DNA of 18,122 nt from an uncultured Clostridia bacterium. Lineage in GTDB: Bacteria; Bacillota; Clostridia; Oscillospirales; Ruminococcaceae. Location of the stretch: positions 1-18,122 of the forward strand of contig CAMOFU010000018.1 of NCBI GenBank assembly GCA_946613705.1, written 5' to 3'. A program made the translations under genes and the position numbers. Below, in pieces: positions 14,770 through 18,122 of this stretch. Below the pieces are notes generated by a model that was given only the letters and a program-made list of their open reading frames with translations, had not been told where the DNA came from and did no database searches. Numbering within the stretch: position 1 is the stretch's first letter; each line of letters starts with the position of its first letter.

Positions 14770-16155
14770 TCATCTCAGTGCTTCAAGAGCCTTTCTCGAA
14801 TGATCTATCTGCGCCTTCACGCTCTCGGGTGCGGGGCCGCCCGCAGCCTTGCGCTGCATCACGCAGGTCTCAAGGCTTATCGCCTCGTAAACGTCCTCGC
14901 CGAAGGTATCACAAAGCGCCTTGTAGTCCTCTATAGGCAGTGTTTCGAGCGTAAGCCCCTTCTCTATGCAGGTATGCACGAGCGTTCCCGTGATCTTATA
15001 TGCATCGCGGAAGGGCAGACCCTTTTTCACAAGGTAATCGGCGCAGTCGGTGGCATTGATGAAGCCCTTTGCCGCAGCCGCCCTCATATTCTCGGGCAGC
15101 ACCTTCATCGTGTCTATCATCGGGATAAATGTAGTCAGACAGAGCTTGGTGGTATCTATCGCATCGAAGACAGCCTCCTTGTCCTCCTGCATATCCTTGT
15201 TGTATGCGAGCGAGAGCCCCTTCATCATTGTCAGCAGCGTAGTGAGGTCGCCGTAGACTCTGCCCGTCTTGCCTCTTATCAGCTCGGTGACATCGGGGTT
15301 TTTCTTCTGCGGCATGATCGACGAGCCTGTTGCATAGGCATCGTCGAGCTCGATGAACTTGAACTCCCACGAGCACCACAGCACGATCTCCTCGGAGAAG
15401 CGCGAAAGGTGCATCATCAGTATCGAAAGCGCCGATGCCAGCTCGATGCAGAAATCCCTGTCCGAAACGCCGTCGAGCGAATTCTGTGTGATATCGTCAA
15501 AGCCCAGCAGCTCGCAGACGCGCTGTCTGTTGATCGGATATGTAGTCGAGGCCAGCGCCCCGCTGCCGAGCGGCATTATATTCGTCCGCTTATATGTATC
15601 GTTGAGCCTGCCGAGATCTCTCAGCAGCATCTGCACATACGCCATAAGGTGATGTGCCAGTGTTATCGGCTGCGCCCTCTGCAAATGCGTATACCCGGGC
15701 ATTACCGTGGTAAGGTTCTTTTCGGCGAGCTTCATCAGTGTCTCTGTCAGCTCGGCAGTCAGCGCCTTGATGACGGGTATCTCGTCTCTCAGGTACATTC
15801 TGATATCCAGCGCGACCTGATCGTTTCTCGACCTCGCGGTATGCAGTCTCTTGCCCGCATCGCCTATCCGCGCGGTGAGCTCTGCCTCATTGAACATATG
15901 GATATCCTCGGCAGTCGGGTCGAACCTCAGCTCCCCGCTCTCGATATCCGCAAGGATCCCTTTGAGCCCCTCGATTATCTTAGCGCTCTCTCCCTTGTCG
16001 ATGATCCCGCATTCGCCGAGCATCGTCGCATGAGCTATCGAACCCTCGATATCCTGCTTATACATCCTTGCGTCAAAGGAAATAGACGAATTGAAATCGT
16101 TGACCCTCTCATCTGTTTCCTTTGTAAATCTTCCTGCCCACATTTTTGTTCCCAT
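14770..16155 (-). CDS. argH: Argininosuccinate lyase
   Basis: Splits argininosuccinate to arginine and fumarate, last step. 461 residues, normal length. Fumarase/aspartase superfamily motifs: HTARSRNDQ (105-113), GYTHLQRAQP (154-163) and the signature GSSIMPQKKNPD (277-288) with the catalytic serine in GSS. The N-terminal MWAGRFTKE matches the family's WGGRF start; four extra residues are added if the upstream ATG is used, which AAGGAAGG nine bases before it supports. It follows a 142-base gap holding a long inverted repeat, the longest gap inside the operon. Confidence 0.96.
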   Translation of the reverse strand: MGTKMWAGRFTKETDERVNDFNSSISFDARMYKQDIEGSIAHATMLGECGIIDKGESAKIIEGLKGILADIESGELRFDPTAEDIHMFNEAELTARIGDAGKRLHTARSRNDQVALDIRMYLRDEIPVIKALTAELTETLMKLAEKNLTTVMPGYTHLQRAQPITLAHHLMAYVQMLLRDLGRLNDTYKRTNIMPLGSGALASTTYPINRQRVCELLGFDDITQNSLDGVSDRDFCIELASALSILMMHLSRFSEEIVLWCSWEFKFIELDDAYATGSSIMPQKKNPDVTELIRGKTGRVYGDLTTLLTMMKGLSLAYNKDMQEDKEAVFDAIDTTKLCLTTFIPMIDTMKVLPENMRAAAAKGFINATDCADYLVKKGLPFRDAYKITGTLVHTCIEKGLTLETLPIEDYKALCDTFGEDVYEAISLETCVMQRKAAGGPAPESVKAQIDHSRKALEALR

Positions 16156-16205
16156 ATCCTGATACCTTCCTTATCTCACTTGCATACTGCCTGCCTATCA
16201 ACCGA

Positions 16206-16273
16206 TAAAGTGCTGCCGATGCGCCAGTTCAGCAGTCTTTCGACCGTGGACGGACTGCACCGACAACACTTTA
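16206..16273 (-). repeat. 17-bp intergenic inverted repeat, structured RNA candidate before argH
   Basis: Arms 16206-16222 and 16257-16273 pair over 17 consecutive positions in the minus-strand RNA, three as G-U. The three differences between arms (at 16213/16266, 16216/16263, 16219/16260) would be A-C mismatches on the plus strand, so selection, if any, is on the operon-sense transcript. The 34-base apical region can form competing short helices: 16245-16247/16250-16253 region CCGU/ACGG, AGUC with GACU, or CAGU with ACUG. There is no U-tract. It fills the 142-base space between the pentapeptide-repeat stop and argH. It may be an attenuator, processing site or mobile palindromic element. Confidence 0.6.
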
Positions 16274-16297
16274 GATCAATACATATTCAGAAGCTGC

Positions 16298-16741
16298 TTA
16301 TTTGTGTTCCTCCAAGCTCTTTTCGTGCTGCTCGAGCAGCTTGCAGATGTCAACTCCGTTGATCTTCAGACCGTCGATCTTGCAATCGTTGATCTCGACA
16401 TTGGAAAGATCGCAGTGAACGAACTGCGAGTTCTTCAGATCGGGATTCTTGAACTCAACATTGTTCATTATCGAGCAGCCGAAGCGCGAATTGGAAAGGT
16501 TGACACCGAGGAACCTGGTGTTCACCATATACATATCCGTGAACTTTCCGTCGGTAAGGCTGATGTTGTTAAAGGTCGCCTCGTCCATATTAACATCGTC
16601 AAAATCGGCGGATTTCAGATTGACGTTCGAGAACTTCGCACACTCGAAGTTCACGTCCTCAAACTTGGAGTTCGGCAGGCTGTCATAGGTCAGCTCTACC
16701 TTCTTATCAATAGCAGATTCAAATAAGTTATTATCCGACAT
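16298..16741 (-). CDS. Pentapeptide-repeat protein
   Basis: 147-residue protein, mostly pentapeptide repeats from about 22 to 125 with F/L/M at every fifth position (for example SKFEDVNFECAKFSNVNLKS), predicted to fold as a right-handed quadrilateral beta-helix. It ends with GLKINGVDICKLLEQHEK, a capping helix seen in related clostridial proteins. No signal or membrane segment, so cytoplasmic. Pentapeptide-repeat proteins include gyrase-protecting DNA mimics, but the acidic surface and dimer features needed to claim that cannot be judged. The ATG has GGAGG (16750-16754) 8 bases upstream; an upstream TTG overlaps that site. It lies 50 bases after argG. Confidence 0.88.
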   Translation of the reverse strand: MSDNNLFESAIDKKVELTYDSLPNSKFEDVNFECAKFSNVNLKSADFDDVNMDEATFNNISLTDGKFTDMYMVNTRFLGVNLSNSRFGCSIMNNVEFKNPDLKNSQFVHCDLSNVEINDCKIDGLKINGVDICKLLEQHEKSLEEHK

Positions 16742-16791
16742 ATCAAAAACCTCCCTCAATAGTTCCGATATTAGATATTATCTTAACGGGA

Positions 16792-18021
16792 TCACTTGTT
16801 GTTTCTCTTCTGCTCGAGCTTTGCCCTCACCTTGATCGGCAGACCGAACAGGTTGATGAAGCCCGCAGAATCAGCCTGATTGTAGACCTCGTCCTCATCG
16901 AATGTTGCGACCTCTTCGTCATACAGAGTATACGGCGAGGTAACGCCCGCATTGATGATGTTGCCCTTGTAGAGCTTGAGCTTTACATCGCCCGTAACGT
17001 TCTTCTGTGTCTCGGTAACGAATGCGCTGAGCGCCTCGCGCAGAGGAGTGAACCACTGGCCGTTGTAAACAATATCGGCAAACTTGATCGAGAGGTACTG
17101 TTTGATGCGTGCAGTCTCTTTATCGATCGTAATAGTCTCCAGCACCTCATGTGCCTTGTAGAGAATCGTGCCGCCGGGAGTCTCGTAAACGCCTCTCGAC
17201 TTCATGCCGACAAGTCTGTTCTCGACCAGATCGGCAAGACCTATGCCGTTCTCGCCGCCCAGCTTGTTGAGAGCCGCGACCATTTCCTTGCCCGAGAGCT
17301 TCTTGCCGTCGAGCTCGGTAGGTACGCCCTTCTCAAAATGCAGGGTGATATAAGTAGGCTTATCGGGAGCCTGCAGCGGAGATACGCCCATTTCAAGGAA
17401 TCCGGGCTTCTCGTACTGCGGCTCGTTTGCGGGATCCTCAAGGTCAAGGCCCTCGTGCGAAAGATGCCACAGGTTCTTGTCCTTGGAATAATTCGTCTCA
17501 CGGTTGATCTTCAGCGGGATATTGTGAGCCTCTGCATAATCGATCTCCTGATCGCGGCTCTTGATGTCCCAGATCCTCCACGGAGCGATTATCTGCATAT
17601 CGGGAGCGAACGCCTTGATAGCCAGCTCGAATCTCACCTGATCGTTGCCCTTGCCCGTGCAGCCGTGGCAGATAGCATCAGCGCCCTCTCTGAGTGCGAT
17701 CTCGGCGATCCTCTTGGCAATGATCGGTCTTGCGAACGATGTACCCAGCAGATACTGATTCTCGTAAACCGCGCCTGCCTGAACGGTAGGATAAACGTAA
17801 TCGGTGATGAACTCCTCGGTCAGATCCTCGATATAGAGCTTGGAAGCGCCTGTCTTGATAGCCTTCTCCTCCAGCCCGTCAAGCTCGGTGCCCTGCCCCA
17901 CGTCACCCGAAACAGCGATGACCTCGCAGTTATTGTAGTTCTCCTTCAGCCACGGGATAATGATGGACGTATCAAGTCCTCCCGAATAAGCGAGTACGAC
18001 CTTTTTGATCTCTTTTGCCAT
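16792..18021 (-). CDS. argG: Argininosuccinate synthase
   Basis: ATP-dependent joining of citrulline and aspartate. 409 residues. The P-loop-like pyrophosphatase motif AYSGGLDTS is at 11-19 and HGCTGKGNDQVRFE at 119-132; both are diagnostic. The frame stays open upstream to the window edge, but the ATG at 18021 is chosen because GGAGGC (18028-18033) lies 6 bases before it and the family starts with a strand right at this Met. First gene of the run visible here; its promoter is beyond or at the window edge. Confidence 0.97.
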   Translation of the reverse strand: MAKEIKKVVLAYSGGLDTSIIIPWLKENYNNCEVIAVSGDVGQGTELDGLEEKAIKTGASKLYIEDLTEEFITDYVYPTVQAGAVYENQYLLGTSFARPIIAKRIAEIALREGADAICHGCTGKGNDQVRFELAIKAFAPDMQIIAPWRIWDIKSRDQEIDYAEAHNIPLKINRETNYSKDKNLWHLSHEGLDLEDPANEPQYEKPGFLEMGVSPLQAPDKPTYITLHFEKGVPTELDGKKLSGKEMVAALNKLGGENGIGLADLVENRLVGMKSRGVYETPGGTILYKAHEVLETITIDKETARIKQYLSIKFADIVYNGQWFTPLREALSAFVTETQKNVTGDVKLKLYKGNIINAGVTSPYTLYDEEVATFDEDEVYNQADSAGFINLFGLPIKVRAKLEQKRNNK

Positions 18022-18122
18022 AACTAAGCCTCCATAATCAATATCTCTGCGCATAACGGTACCCGTCAGCGTCACAATTTCCGATCTCATATCAGTTCCG
18101 ACTGCAAACTGCAAACTGTAAA
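18022..18122 (-). promoter_or_regulatory. Partial upstream leader of argG
   Basis: About 100 bases before argG hold the Shine-Dalgarno site, a small 6-bp hairpin with a GUA triloop over GGTACCG, and a short tandem CAGTTTG repeat at the window edge. I see no credible -10/-35 pair and no ArgR-type operator; the promoter probably lies beyond the right edge. Confidence 0.35.

Noticed and set aside
14800..16362. A 520-codon plus-strand open frame opposite argH, and a 499-codon one at 8815-10314 opposite argB/argJ
   Set aside because: Both lie exactly antisense to genes with clear motifs, have no family-like motifs or ribosome sites, and arise because the codon usage of the real genes rarely makes stops in that reverse frame.
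18022..18036. A three-codon open frame (ATG GAG GCT TAG) overlapping the argG ribosome site
   Set aside because: Such minimal frames are expected by chance around GGAGG; no arginine codons, so no leader-peptide case.
18040..18080. GGTACCG in the argG leader, resembling the core of a T-box (TGGNACCGCG)
   Set aside because: Only seven bases match, no terminator or U-tract follows, and the specifier-loop region would lie outside the window. It needs the upstream sequence; a specifier stem with an arginine codon would revive it.
18022..18114. In-frame upstream extension of argG
   Set aside because: Begins at a TTG near the window edge, runs through the Shine-Dalgarno site and has no family similarity; the ATG at 18021 is well supported.
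3676..18122. ArgR-type operators (TGAAT...ATTCA) in intergenic gaps
   Set aside because: I looked through the gaps and saw no convincing match; the promoter of the run may lie beyond the right edge.
1..18122. tRNA, rRNA, CRISPR arrays, insertion sequences
   Set aside because: No cloverleaf, repeat-spacer or transposase signature was seen on either strand.

Overview
The window is a gene-dense, roughly 55% GC stretch in which every supported gene lies on the minus strand, so transcription runs from high to low coordinates. Strong GGAGG-type Shine-Dalgarno sites, short spacings, an extended -10 promoter and the protein families present point to a low-GC-lineage Gram-positive (Clostridia). The closest fit from memory is Ruminococcus or a relative; this is inference, since no marker gene or rRNA is present.

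Region 1 (18021 down to 3676) reads as one long collinear unit. It holds a complete ornithine-to-arginine route plus the acetylated-intermediate branch: argG, argH, argC (type 2), argJ (bifunctional), argB, argD, argF. These are interleaved with ten unrelated genes: a pentapeptide-repeat protein, a two-zinc-ribbon protein, a NagZ-like GH3 lipoprotein, a histidine phosphatase, a GNAT acetyltransferase, a two-TM bacterial-PH-like protein, a two-TM YcxB-like protein, a single-pass membrane protein with an Asp/Tyr/Trp-rich tail, and a purine nucleoside phosphorylase with an odd N-terminal extension (the tenth slot is counted only if the VYGPP extension is treated as its own module). Gaps are mostly under 50 bp and several genes overlap. 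The run ends in a 21-bp terminator hairpin 5 bases after the phosphorylase stop. No argA or carAB is present; ArgJ recycles the acetyl group, and ArgB carries the N-terminal helix typical of arginine-inhibited enzymes, so flux is probably controlled there.

Region 2 (3625 to 3401) is a regulatory gap with overlapping inverted repeats, an extended -10 promoter and a small 5'-leader hairpin. It drives Region 3 (3400 to 56), a single 1114-residue protein joining a LacI-type ligand-binding domain without a DNA-binding head, a GAF-like region, a coiled coil, an intact EAL cyclic-di-GMP phosphodiesterase domain and a ~330-residue beta-helix-like repeat domain normally seen on cell surfaces. A hairpin at 8-40 follows it.

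The least ordinary signals are: the EAL/beta-helix fusion; a short VYGPP(P) motif shared by the phosphorylase (two tandem copies) and the zinc-ribbon protein, including a 17-base identical DNA stretch; and a 17-bp intergenic inverted repeat before argH whose only arm differences are G-U wobbles in the operon-sense RNA.
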